Origin: Hevea brasiliensis
Lineage: Eukaryota > Streptophyta > Magnoliopsida > Malpighiales > Euphorbiaceae
Assembly (NCBI RefSeq): GCF_030052815.1
Contig: NC_079507.1
Span: forward strand, 58,903,119-58,967,118
DNA length: 64,000 bases
Direction: 5' to 3'
Shown: positions 1 to 9,752 of the stretch, one piece after another
How positions within the stretch are numbered: the first letter of the stretch is position 1
Layout of the letters: the number at the start of each line of letters is the position of its first letter
Program-made: the position numbers and the translations under genes
The notes under the pieces: model-generated
Seen by the model: only the letters and a program-made list of their open reading frames with translations
Database searches by the model: none
What the model was told of the DNA's origin: nothing

Positions 1-704
1 GATTTTTTTTTTTTTTTTAATTTTATATCGTTTGTAGCTATATCTTTTTGAGAATTTTTCGTGGGCAGCTTCGTTTAAGAGTTGTTTTGTAATACCTCAA
101 TTTTTAGAAAATAATAATTGAAAAAAATAATAAGGGAAGAAAATTGATGGAGTAGCTAGAAAATAAAATTTCTATTTATAGAATTTTGGGAGAAAAGTAT
201 AATTTAAAATTTAAAAATAGAAAGTTAATTGTCGTAATTGAATATTAAAAAAGAAAATTAATGTGTACTTTTATGGAAGGTAATTAAAGCTTTTAATTAT
301 TTAATTTAAATTAATGATAATGTATAATTTTAGGTTTAATGACTTAATTTATTTAAAATTAAAAAAAAAATCTGCGTAGAACAGAATCAACAGTTTCAAT
401 CCAGTCTGATTCAAGATTCAAGAAACCATTGAACTTGAATCAGCCCTATCTTCTCCAATCTCGGTCCAATCCAGTGTCGGGAGCCGTTGATCGAGCCAAT
501 TTAAGTCTGGTTTTGGTCCCATATCAGATTGAAGGCGTGTCTAAGTTCCAGTCGCCCTCCCTTTAAATTACAAGTCAAATCAGTTGATCTCCAATCCAAT
601 TCAAATTGAAAATTAAAAAAAAATTATAAAAAAGAGCAACATTGAAAGTAAGCAAGGATTGAGAAGCAATTTTATTTATTCATTCAATATATATATAAAT
701 TGTT
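1..704. other. AT-rich spacer, no gene seen
   Basis: Strongly AT-rich sequence with homopolymer runs. A somewhat GC-richer patch at about 370-600 contains repeated 'caatccag/cggtccaat' words like those inside the dispersed repeat that follows and near 1340-1420. This suggests a decayed non-autonomous element. No supported coding region. Confidence 0.5.
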
Positions 705-930
705 TTGAAATTTTTAATAACTTGTATAATAAAATATTTTATATAAAAAAATTATATTTTTACATTTGAGTTAGTGCGAAATTTAATTCAAATAAAATAG
801 AATCAAAACCATTGAACCTGTGAGAATCGGTCCAGTCTAGATTTTGCTGGATCTTTATTCTAGAACCGGTGAGATACAATGACAATTTTTTTTTCCATGC
901 AAAAAATAATTCATTGGATAAGTCTAAATA

Positions 931-1285
931 TGTAACGCCCCTGCTCCAACCACTAGAGAAATTGTCTGCTTTAGTCAATCCTATCATGAACCTCACGGTT
1001 TTGTCACATAGGGGGAATGGAGAACTTTTCAGAAGGTCATTCATCCTAATATTTCTTTCAAGCGAGCACGCTTAACCCCGGAGTTCTTTCAACTCTCCAG
1101 GCCATTCTACAAAAGGCATCTCTAGTGATTAGTTTTCCCCATTTCAATATATGATTCGATTCATTCATGTGTTCCTCATTCCACTACCCTAGGTAGCCTC
1201 GCCATCCTAAAAAGCTGTCGGGAGTTTGCTATCTTATGCCACTCTCCGCCCTCATCGGACCGCTTTCCAGGGTCGATTCGTCACA
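931..1285. mobile_element. Cassandra TRIM, solo LTR
   Basis: A 355-bp unit begins TGTAACGCCC and ends TCGTCACA. It is flanked by AAATA and AAGTA, a 5-bp target duplication with one mismatch; the uninterrupted copy B has AAGTA at this site. The minus strand contains a long stretch resembling 5S ribosomal RNA. TG...CA ends, about 350 bp length and an internal 5S rRNA segment define LTRs of the plant Cassandra retrotransposons. Only one LTR with direct flanks is present, so this is a solo LTR left by LTR-LTR recombination. Family assignment is from knowledge of Cassandra; the termini, flanks and 5S similarity are seen directly. Confidence 0.85.
1021..1087 (-). ncRNA. 5S rRNA-like segment inside the Cassandra LTR
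   Basis: Read on the minus strand, this starts AGAACTCCGGGGTTAAGCGT and continues through TAGGATGAATGACC. These correspond to the 5S rRNA blocks GAACTCCGAAGTTAAGCGTGC and AGGATGGGTGACC, which include the RNA polymerase III internal promoter. The order and spacing of the blocks are kept, with scattered substitutions. It is not a functional 5S gene: the 5' third of 5S is not evident and there is no tandem array. Confidence 0.75.
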
Positions 1286-1328
1286 AAGTAATCCATCATC
1301 AAAGGTTAACGATTGGAAAAAAGTCATG

Positions 1329-1683
1329 TGTTTATGTATAAGGTTTTTAAACTCAATCCAGTTAATGAACCGGTTAAACTCTAGTTCAATCCCAATTGAA
1401 TATTAGATTTTTAACCCTTTATCTCCACAGGTTTGATGACAGGACGTTGATCAAAACAGTTAATTATAAACCAAACAATAAGAAAGCAGCAGAAGCAAGA
1501 GTTTTCCATTTATTTATTAGACCACACAACCATAAACAATATAGAAAACACTAACAACTCTCACACAATAACCTCATCTCAGGTCATTCTTAAGCTTTTA
1601 TGTACGTATACATATATAAGACAAGACAGAAGCCAAATTTATTTAATTTGAAAGGATATTAACCTGTCTCTGTATCCTTCCAT
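1329..1683. other. 3' flank of MLP-1, shared with the duplicate locus
   Basis: From about 1440 the sequence closely matches the region starting near 12745, downstream of the second MLP copy (for example 'accaaacaataagaaagcag'). The duplication that made the two MLP copies therefore included several hundred bases of 3' flank. No further gene seen. Confidence 0.65.
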
Positions 1684-2272
1684 TTATGCGTTGGAGATTC
1701 CTTCATCAATATCTTTAGTGATCCTAATCACAAAATCCAAGTATATATCAGGAGCAGGAACATTCTCATTCAGCTTCTCATATTCAAGAATAATTGTTGC
1801 CAAGCTCCCTTGGCCTTTGGGTGTGAGTTGCCAAATAACATTATACACCTTGTAAATCTTGAACACATCACCTTCCAGACCAATAAGAGTCACCGTCTTC
1901 TTCTCATCATCGACTATGACCTTCTCTTTGAAGACCTCAGATTTTCGCTCTGCGCATGGTTTAATTAATTTGTCATAGCGTAAATAGTATTTAAAAAAAA
2001 TGCCTAGCTAATTAGCTTGTTATCAAGAAAAAAAATGCAAGAAATTTAACAAAAATTACATAAAATCGTAAATTTTTGTCCGTACCTACAGTGTACTTCC
2101 AGACCTTGATGGAACCAGAAGTCACCCAGTCACCCTCATGGACATCAACTCCTTGAATATTGGTAGGAGTATGGTTGGGAACTTGGTGGGCTTGGCCCTT
2201 CCATACACTCAAGAATTTCTCAGGACTTGACTTGAGTTGCAGGACAGTCTCCAAGTTGCCCTTGAGAGCCAT
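1684..2272 (-). CDS. MLP-like protein (major latex protein / Bet v 1 family), two exons
   Basis: Exon 1 is 2086-2272 and exon 2 is 1684-1949. The intron has a TGTAG|GTACGG donor and a GCGCAG|AGCGAA acceptor, and splits codon 63, the phase expected for MLP genes. The joined CDS encodes 150 residues, the usual family length. It starts MALKGNLETVLQLKSSPEKF; the middle has WKYTV and VTLIGLEGD, and the end has the KDIDEGI helix. MLPs are small cytosolic proteins with a hydrophobic cavity that bind steroids, fatty acids or other ligands. They are linked to defence and stress responses, and the ligand of this one cannot be read from sequence. A TATA box lies about 90 bp upstream of the ATG. The copy at 12883-14294 is broken. 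Family call is firm; function is by homology. Confidence 0.92.
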
Positions 2273-2362
2273 GGTTTTCTAGTATATTCAGATGCTGTAA
2301 TAACTTTGATATTGAAATGACTTGCTCTATGTCAGATTAAAAGAACATATAACAAACATTGT

Positions 2363-2373
2363 CTTTATATAGG
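2363..2373 (-). promoter_or_regulatory. TATA box of MLP-1
   Basis: CCTATATAAAG on the minus strand, about 90 bp upstream of the MLP-1 start codon. The same element with the same surroundings is kept in front of the duplicate gene (14368-14379). Confidence 0.65.
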
Positions 2374-2718
2374 CACGGTTTATGTTTGCCTTGAGGGTTA
2401 GATTTCAATGACACATGATTCTTATGTGGATTTATTACAACAAAAACTTATGTTTTCCTTTTAAAAATGTTCTTATATACCTAAAAATAAAATAAAATTA
2501 TTTTTAATGTATAGCAATAACACATGAAAAAGATGATGCTTGGCTGTCAACTAAACTGAGATTTGCAAAATCTAAGATAGGTTTTTTTAATTTAATAATG
2601 ATACAACTACTTTTGTGACAGATGACATAATTTAAAGAAGCAGACAACATTATTGGACATGCTGAAAAATAAAATCTGATAATCAATTTAAAGAAGGAAG
2701 GAAGGGATGGGATGTGCC

Positions 2719-3180
2719 TAGGGGTGAGCACTATTCAGTTTAAATAAAAAAATCGAACCAAATAGCTTTAATTCAAAATTCGATTTTTGATATAATTTGT
2801 TCGGTTCAGTTCGGTTTTATTTTGGAGAAAAAAATCAGTTTGAACCGAACCGAATAGTATCTTTTACTTTTAAATTAATTTATGAATTATATGTATGTAT
2901 ATATATATATATATATTGCTTAATTTCATTGATTAACGGTTATTAGGTTCAAACTAAGGTTAAAATCAAACCAAATAACTTGAAAATCAAGACTAAATTA
3001 AAAAATCAAGCAAAATTCGGAATCGATTGGTTTGAACCGAACCGAACAGAAATAAAGTGATTCGGTTCGATTCGATTTTTCATTTATTTCAGTTCGATTT
3101 GATTCTAAAATATAGTAATTTAGTTTTGATAATTTAATTCGATTCAGTTCGGTTCGGTTTGAACCGAATGCTTATCCCTA
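2719..3180. mobile_element. hAT-type MITE
   Basis: A 462-bp unit with imperfect terminal inverted repeats: TAGGGGTGAGCA at the left, and TAGGGATAAGCA when the right end is read in reverse complement. It is flanked by perfect 8-bp direct repeats, GATGTGCC, at 2711-2718 and 3181-3188. Eight-base target duplications and TAGGG ends are typical of hAT transposons. The interior is rich in GGTTCGGTT / AACCGAACC words and has no ORF, so the element is non-autonomous. Confidence 0.85.
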
Positions 3181-3403
3181 GATGTGCCTTCTTCAAAAAT
3201 ATATCAGCAGCATCCCTTCTAGAACTGATTGGAACTGAAGACGTAAAACTATTTTTATTTTTTTAGAAAAGAAAAAAAAATTTTAATTATTTGTATTGGG
3301 GTATGACTAAAATTATTAGTACGATTTGAAAAAAAATTTCTAATTTGAATGAAAAGTTTTCAATTAAATAGAAGATTATTTCTTATGCATAAGAGGACTC
3401 ATA

Positions 3404-4933
3404 GTTTTTTTTTATATAAATAAAAAAGATTTATTGAAGGCTAGAGAACTGACAAGGAAGGCATAAGATACAAGGAAAAGCAATCAAAAGAGATAGATGC
3501 ATGAAGAGGAACTAATATTCTATTAGAGATATAGGGAGCCCAAAGCGCTTGGGAAAAATCCTTTCTTGATAGGCTTTGTGAAAGAACACACTTATGAACT
3601 TGACACTATATCCAACACAAAACTTTAAGGCAATAAGTCTATGGATTCTTCTCATTTACATGTCTCTCACTTATCTTATCTTTTTGCGATGTGGAAATTT
3701 CATACTTGTATATTCTCAACAATCTCTCCCTCAAGTGTGAATTTCTTCTACATTGAGCTTACTGGGCCAGCTTCCCCTTAAATGGAAGCCTTTTTTCTTA
3801 ACTCAAGTATTAAGATGGAATTCTCACCATCACGTGTACCGAGAGTTCCCATTCTATTGATATGCTCTTCTCCAGAAGAGTGTCTTCCTGCTCCATTGGG
3901 CCTACTAGGAGTCTCCTGACTCTTTTTTCCATGTGTCAAAGCATCACAAGAATCACTGACCACTGTTTCCATACTCGTCCCTTGCCAAACTAAGGCTCAA
4001 ATACCACTTATTATAGATTTGGGGAACCTAAAGCGCCTAGGGATAATCCTTTCTTGATGAGCCTTGTGAAAGAACACATTCATGAACTTGACACTATATC
4101 TAATCTAAAACCTTAAGGCAATGAGTCTATGAGTCCTTCTCACTTATACGTCTCTCACTCATCCTATCTTTTTCTGATATGAGAATTTCACACTCATATA
4201 TTCCCAACATATTCTAAACCACACAAAAAAACAAAGATGCTAAAAGAAACCAAGAGGCCATGCTTAGACAAATTAGAGCTAGAAAAGAGAGCATAGAAGA
4301 GGAAAATTCTACTACTAAGTTATCTGGAAAAGGAAAAGAAACTGTCGTCCATTACCACAGCAACAAACTTGAAGGGACAAAATCAAAACTCTAAAGATTA
4401 ATGCTCTGAAACAAGTTCATGTCCTCCTTAATTTGCTTTAGGGAGCATTTTGCACCAGTTTGTTAGGTTCAAAAAAAACAAGGTCCAATTTCTTACCAAT
4501 AGAGAGAGTTTGTCAAGCTTCTTGCTCTGGATCAAGGGAAATGTTCGAAGAATTTTCCAGGCACAGCGAATTTTTGAGAAACTTATTCATCCTTCTAATT
4601 TTGCTATGCTCCCTTTTCCATAGGTCTTCTTGTTCTTTCCTCCTCGAGCAAGCTTAAGAAACAAACCTAGCAAGTCTGAGACCAACCCACACTTACGCCT
4701 TTGCTTAAGCAGCCAAGAAATCTTTATGCTTTGGCTATGGAAGGAAGGGGAGGGCTAGGCTTGCTTTGTGGAAGAAAGAGGAATGATGGCTAAATGGTTA
4801 TGGGCTGGGTGTAGATAGGGGTTGTCAAATAAAGGGTCTAGGTTAGCTATTGGTTCAAGCCCAAGGCGCTTGGGTAGAACATAGGCCTTAGGCCCAAGTT
4901 CAAATACTATTGGGTTCAATTGTAAACAGGTAT
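3404..4933 (-). mobile_element. Retroposed sequence (LINE 3' fragment or retrocopy), carrying a TRIM
   Basis: The left edge is a T-run (3405-3413) preceded on the minus strand by AATAAATC, so it reads as a poly(A) tail on minus. GAGGACTCATA before it (3393-3403) and GAGGGCTCATA after the far edge (4934-4944) look like an 11-bp target duplication with one mismatch. About 840 bp remain once the inner TRIM is removed. I could not recognise a protein in it, so LINE fragment versus processed retrocopy is undecided. Confidence 0.45.
3521..4209 (-). mobile_element. TRIM retrotransposon with two 201-bp LTRs
   Basis: Direct repeats at 3521-3721 and 4009-4209 are alike and equal in length. They end ...CAACA and start TATTA, probably TGTTA before decay. 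Flanks are a perfect 5-bp duplication, TATTC (3516-3520, 4210-4214). In minus orientation a primer-binding-like site (TGGTATTTGAGCC, 3994-4006) follows the 5' LTR, and a purine tract (TTGAGGGAGAGA) precedes the 3' LTR. The interior is under 300 bp with no gag or pol, so it is a terminal-repeat retrotransposon in miniature. A rearranged relative sits in the MLP-2 pseudogene at 13510-14223. Confidence 0.85.
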
Positions 4934-4944
4934 GAGGGCTCATA

Positions 4945-5489
4945 CTTTAATGTTATTCCTATTTTATTGCAATTCTTATTAAAATTAAGATTGAGTTGAC
5001 TAATACTATAAATACAAGTATTGTGAAAGAGGTTATTTAACTTTAGACTATGTGTAGAGGAATAGAGTTTTGTCCATTGCAGCCCATCCTCTTATCCATT
5101 GTGATAGGATTATTGCCCATGTATTAGCGCGTAGTTAAGTAGTAGTATAGTTTAGTTATGTTTAAAGGAGAATAGGAGTGACAAACTATTCTATTTACTA
5201 TGATATAGTGATTGACAGTGAGATTTTTTTTTTTAGTGTATTTGGCTTGATGAGTAAAGTAATGCTTTGATCTTCATTTGATGATAGTAGAAAATGACAT
5301 GTTTGTCGACGTAGTCTCATGTTAAAAGGATAAAGCACATAAATATTATTGCTTATTTATTTACTTTATTTTCTTATAATTAGTACTTCGATAATTATGA
5401 CAAAATTGATTTAGTCAAAATAAATTGATAACATAATTACGACATGATACTAGCAAGTTTAGCTAATGCGATATATAGAAAGTTAAAAT
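4945..5489. other. AT-rich spacer, no gene seen
   Basis: No ORF, repeat boundary or RNA gene could be supported here. Base composition matches other intergenic parts of the window. Confidence 0.4.
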
Positions 5490-5962
5490 TTTTAAAGGCT
5501 TGTCCAATAAAATATTTTTATATAAAAAATTATAATTTTATATTTGAGTTAGTCCAAAATTAATTTCAAATATGCCAATCAGGGATAACTTAGTTGGTTT
5601 TCCTCTACCTTTAAAGTACAGGAAATAGAGAAATTTCGAGTTTGAGTCTCCTCATTTACTTATTATAAGATTATTCACCTTTATAATAAGAAAGAGAGAG
5701 AGGGCTACCTTTTGCTATATAGCCTATCAGATATCTTGATCCATGGTGCCTCCATTAAATAAAAAAAAAAATTCAAATCAGATGAAATCGAAACTGTTAA
5801 AGCTTGTGAGAATCGGTCCAATCTCTATTCTGCTGAATCTCTAACCCAGAACCGATTAGATACAAAGACAATTTTTTTTTCTTTTTCATGCAAAAAATAA
5901 TTCATTGGATAAGTCTAAGTAATACATTATCAAAGGTTAACTATTAGAAAAAAAAAAGTCGA
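5490..5962. repeat. Dispersed repeat, copy B (interrupted by a SINE)
   Basis: Second copy of the family at 705-1328. Its two halves flank the SINE at 5572-5771. Where copy A is interrupted by the Cassandra LTR, copy B reads through without a gap, and copy A reads through the SINE site. Confidence 0.6.
5572..5771 (+). mobile_element. tRNA-derived SINE
   Basis: A 200-bp insertion absent from copy A of the host repeat. It is flanked by TTCAAAT on both sides (5565-5571, 5772-5778) and ends in a poly(A) run. Near its 5' end TAACTTAGTTGG (5586-5597) resembles a tRNA box A. About 40 bp downstream, GAGTTTGAGTC resembles box B (GGTTCGANTC) with one decayed base. This is the layout of plant tRNA-derived SINEs, moved by LINE enzymes. 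I cannot name the family. Confidence 0.75.
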
Positions 5963-6323
5963 GTAAATAAAATAAAATTACCATTTGATATGTCCAACCA
6001 AGCTCGAGCTGTGTACATTCAATTTTTTTTATGGCACATCTATAGGGTAATTAAATGTATCATGGCTTTTACTTATGTGAATTATATTTAAAAGGAGCTC
6101 AAATGGAGTATGAATTATAAAATAGTAATAATAATCTTCACCTTTCATAATTTTATGCATATTTAATAGTGGCATATAAGTGTCAATTTAATGATCTAGA
6201 AATATATAAATAAGATGTATAATTTTTGTAATATGGCCTCGCATTAAGCTTTTTATGATTAATCAATAGTTTTCTCATATTTTTTAACCTCTAGATTAAA
6301 AATTAATTAGTTTCAAATTATAG
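5963..6323. other. AT-rich spacer, no gene seen
   Basis: Low-complexity AT-rich sequence up to the CCCTT target duplication of the next element. Nothing supportable was found. Confidence 0.4.
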
Positions 6324-6752
6324 CCCTTTGTCGCAAGGTGTTTTGCGGTCGCCTGGACGAACCCTCACCGAAGTGGGAAAGAGTGAGGAGTTGCCACTTT
6401 AATTTTGAGGGAAATTAAAGAAAACCATTCGTGAAAATAAATTAAAATGAAACCACTTCAAAAACAGAGATTCTAGGTTCGGGGTCCGTCAACGGGTGGG
6501 GAAGGTGTTAGGCACCCCACCTCGTCCCTCAATGAGGGTGAGAAGATTTAACTTTAAGCTCTTTATAAATTAAAATCAATAGTTAGGAGGTTCGAATGGA
6601 GATGTTAATCCTCTTGGTAAAAGGGAATATTTGATTTTTCACCAATTCGGGTTGCCCAGATACATAAATAAATGAGACGACCCTTAGTGAGTTACTGTTG
6701 CGTATCAGTTTTGTTTAAGGGGTTATTTTGCATATTTGTTAGAATTCGGTTT

Positions 6753-7018
6753 GAGAATCGGATAAGAACTCTCCTCCGATCTCTTTTTAGATTAAAATTT
6801 CGATTGGAGATCAGATAAGAACTCTCCTCCGATCTCTTATAGATATTTATGAGAATTTTTTATTGAGAATCAGATAAGAACTCTCCTCCGATCTCTTTTA
6901 GGTATTTATTAAAATTTTGGATTGAGAATCGGATAAGAACTCTCCTCCGATCTCTTTTAAATATTTATTAAAATTTTTGGCTGAGAATCGGATAAGAACT
7001 CTCCTCCGATCTCTTTTA
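6753..7018. repeat. Tandem array, five copies of a ~59-bp unit
   Basis: Five direct copies share the core GATAAGAACTCTCCTCCGAT, starting near 6753, 6806, 6865, 6924 and 6983. The spacing is 53 then 59 bp, and the AT-rich linkers vary. The core is a partial palindrome of the GATCGG/CCGATC motif found across the whole host element. It is not a CRISPR array: linkers are related to each other and the host is a plant. Confidence 0.85.
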
Positions 7019-8023
7019 AATTTAATTACGATCGTATCGCGCGAGGACCCTACCTTAAGCTAAGGGTTTTGGCATCCGAGGACATTGGGGGCCCAGATTA
7101 GGCCCTTTTTTAAAACTCATCGGTACCTTGTGACTAGATAGGGAATACCGGACTGAATTTTTGCCGATCTCTTATGTGATCGGCCTACCAGCACCCTTAG
7201 ACAAGCAGCATCCGCTCTCTTTTATTTGCTAGTCTGAAATTCAATTTTACTCCGACTCTCCACCTTACCCAGTCATCCTTTGGAGTTAGTCTAGTTGTTC
7301 GACTTCATGATTCTCTGATTTATTATCCTAACGTTTATTTTTTTAAAAAAAAAACTCTAGGTTAAGATACTGCTACCAACACTTTATCAAACTACCTATT
7401 CGTTACCCGTAACTCGAACACCCGCATTGGGAGATAAATAAAGACCAAGAATAAATAAATGACATGAACTGTTGTATCAAAAGATAAACTCATGAGAATA
7501 ACCACCTACGTGGGACCTTCTGACACAAGACAAACTTTAACTAAAATTACGAGCATAAATAAAAAGAAAATAAAGACGAACACTGGATAAGGTAACGGTT
7601 CAAACACTCGCCTGCAGGAAGTTGAACCTATTGAACTAACTATGGAGTCACGAATGTTGCAGAGTTTCGGGCTAACAGTCTGGGGACTAATGCTTGCCTT
7701 GAAATGACGAATGCCTAGTTAGCATATAATCGAACCGGAATGATAATGAATGAGATTGAACTCAGAAAATAAAAGTGGATATAAAGGTGGCGAAAACATA
7801 GCTGAAACTTAAGAAAGGGTATCACAGAGCAATGAACAAACTGAAAATCAGGAGTTCCAGTGTCCAACACTTCTTCAAAGAAAATACTTGAGAAAACTAG
7901 TTTCTAAAGTCTTTCTAGCTTAAAAATAGCATAGTAGCGAAACTGAATTAATTTTCAGAGCCTTTCCACTATAATTACCACCCTTTTCTTTGTGTTCCTC
8001 CTCTTCAACAGTTTTCATGCAGG

Positions 8024-8033
8024 TATTTATAGG
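8024..8033 (-). promoter_or_regulatory. Candidate TATA box, leftward
   Basis: CTATAAATAC on the minus strand inside the 5.8-kb element, pointing away from the ORF at 9753. No ORF of note follows it on the minus strand, so any transcript would be non-coding. Weak evidence from motif alone. Confidence 0.35.
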
Positions 8034-8356
8034 GAACGGATGTTCCTAATGAAGGGTCAGGATTCCCTTTGAGGGAAATGGAAGGTTTGGATTTTAAAGG
8101 ACATGATCTGATGGTTGGGAATTAAAGAGAATCAAAACGAACAACTAAGATCCTTTTCTGCATATTTGTCCTTTATCCTTTCTAATCTGACGGCTCAGAA
8201 TTTTCTTGTCAAGGGCGATCTGAAGGCTGAGAATAAAGAGCGCTGGTCTTGTCGTCTTGTTCTTTGATCCAAGGGCTCTGGACTTGTCCTTACAAGTAAG
8301 ATCAACGGTGGAGATTGAGATGTACAGCACTGTCATGACATACTCGCACTGTATCG

Positions 8357-9076
8357 ATGTGTGGCGATTCTGTAAATGAGGCGTGCGGTGGAGATCTCGT
8401 CTGCAACGCTCTAACTACCTCGGCTCTGATTATGACGACAATTATTGGAAGTTGTCTTATTCTCCTTGCTTTCCGATCTCCTCTTCCTTCCGATCTTTTT
8501 TCCGATTTCTCATGCCGAGCCCCCTTCTCCCATTCCAGTCTTCTCCTTTATCTGGTTTGGTTCAGTCAAAGCATTTATTCTTCCGCTTCATTTTCTGCCA
8601 GCAATAAATGCTCAGACCTTCTCTATATATACCCCCGATGGGAAATCCTCCCGCATTTCATTTTCCCCTCTTTCCTTTTCACATTTCCTGTTCTAACCGC
8701 TCCGGCAATAATCCCGGCCATGATAGTTGCTTTTGATCTTTTTTCGATTGTCCTCTTTATTCCTCGACTGAAAATTTACGATCCCGGTGATCAGAGAATT
8801 ATGATAACCTCATTTGATGACAGTGAGAGAACTGGACTAATTCGCCGACCTAGATCGAGGACTTCGATCGTGTCGATCTCCAATCGTTCGACCGACATAA
8901 TCGGCGAACTGATTCTGGCCGAGAAGACGGCTAATATTCCCCTTAGCATCGGTGACTGCCCCTTGAAGTTCATTTGGCTCCTCACCACATTGGGCGTCCC
9001 AACTACAGCTTGGTTCTGGTCGATGACAGTGGAGATGACTCTCCATCCTCATGAGAATCATAATCACCCCATCTAA
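8357..9076 (+). CDS. 239-codon open frame, unrecognised, doubtful
   Basis: The longest open frame in the left half of the 5.8-kb element. It begins [20 protein letters not shown] and includes a hydrophobic stretch early on. I recognise no domain. A TATA-like TATATATA lies inside it (8624-8631), and an AATAAA signal with a T/A-rich tail follows at about 9315. The region looks like a 5' regulatory or transcribed segment rather than a translated one, and the frame may be open by chance because its composition is less AT-rich. No neighbour supports a role. Confidence 0.2.
   Translation: MCGDSVNEACGGDLVCNALTTSALIMTTIIGSCLILLAFRSPLPSDLFSDFSCRAPFSHSSLLLYLVWFSQSIYSSASFSASNKCSDLLYIYPRWEILPHFIFPSFLFTFPVLTAPAIIPAMIVAFDLFSIVLFIPRLKIYDPGDQRIMITSFDDSERTGLIRRPRSRTSIVSISNRSTDIIGELILAEKTANIPLSIGDCPLKFIWLLTTLGVPTTAWFWSMTVEMTLHPHENHNHPI
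8624..8631 (+). promoter_or_regulatory. Candidate TATA box, rightward (upstream)
   Basis: TATATATA preceded by AATAAATGCTCAGAC. Nearly the same context (ATTAAATGCTCAGAC) precedes the TATA box at 9590, so the two appear to be duplicated core promoters. Confidence 0.4.
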
Positions 9077-9175
9077 GCTGTACGTCTATCCGCTGTCTAT
9101 GGCTGGACAAATCTTTTGATTCAGCTACGAGACTAGGCTTTGACATAGGCCTTTATTAGATAGGATGTTCCATCA

Positions 9176-9305
9176 ATCTCTAAAGATTGCCCCTATGATG
9201 TAATCAGATCTTTAATGTAATCTGATCTCTAGAGATCGCCCAAATGATGTAATCCGACTTTTAATGTAATCCGATCTCTAGAGATTGCCCAAATGATGTA
9301 ATCGG
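9176..9305. repeat. 49-bp tandem repeat, about 2.6 copies
   Basis: Units begin at 9176, 9225 and 9274 with ATCTCTAGAGATYGCCC followed by AATGATGTAATCCGA. The ATCTCTAGAGAT core is palindromic. The array lies just upstream of an AATAAA-containing segment (about 9315). Confidence 0.8.
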
Positions 9306-9589
9306 ACCTTTTCAGAAATAAAATTTTATTTTGACAACTATCATTTTTATTATTATTGCATTGACTATTTTTCGATCTCTGATGTGTTTATCCGATCCGG
9401 TTCCTGACTGAACAGCCCTTAACCGATCCGTACTTTCAAACATCCGCCTTAATTCACCGATCTCTAACTAGCCGAGTTCTTTTATTATGGAATTTCTAGA
9501 ATATTCGTGAGACGTGTCAGAAAAAGCTGACGAATTTCGCAAACCGATGCACCTCTTGGGACACCGTGAGCATTAAATGCTCAGACGGG

Positions 9590-9597
9590 TATAAATA
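9590..9597 (+). promoter_or_regulatory. TATA box upstream of the element's ORF
   Basis: TATAAATA in the context GGGTATAAATAGGGG, about 160 bp before the ATG at 9753. This is a convincing plant core promoter, placed correctly to drive the only sizeable ORF of the 5.8-kb element. Confidence 0.6.
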
Positions 9598-9752
9598 GGG
9601 GACGGGTCAGCCAGTTGCTTCCTTATGTCATTTTCAGCCTCTCACGAGCGATTCCAAAATTCTCTCATTTTTTCAAGTTCTTCCGACACCGATCACACTC
9701 CGGTAAGGGTTTTGATCTTTCTTTTAGTTTAAATTTCCTCTTTTCTTTGAAA

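Larger units (their letters stand above)
705..1328. repeat. Dispersed repeat, copy A (interrupted by a Cassandra LTR)
   Basis: About 270 bp outside the insertion at 931-1285 match, with scattered differences, a second copy at about 5490-5962. Shared blocks include 'gagaatcggtcca' and 'ataattcattggataagtct'. The family is not identified, and no terminal structure was found. Each copy has been hit by a different insertion at a different point, which helps define the boundaries of both insertions. Confidence 0.6.

Noticed and set aside
1021..1087. A genuine 5S rRNA gene
   Set aside because: Only part of 5S is present, with substitutions, and it sits within a TG...CA LTR with target duplication.
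6753..7018. Regular repeats resembling a CRISPR array
   Set aside because: The linkers are related to each other, the genome is a plant's, and no cas-like genes exist. It is a minisatellite within a mobile element.
8837..9067. Minus-strand open frames overlapping 8357-9076
   Set aside because: Shadows of a less AT-rich stretch. No domain, no promoter in the right place.
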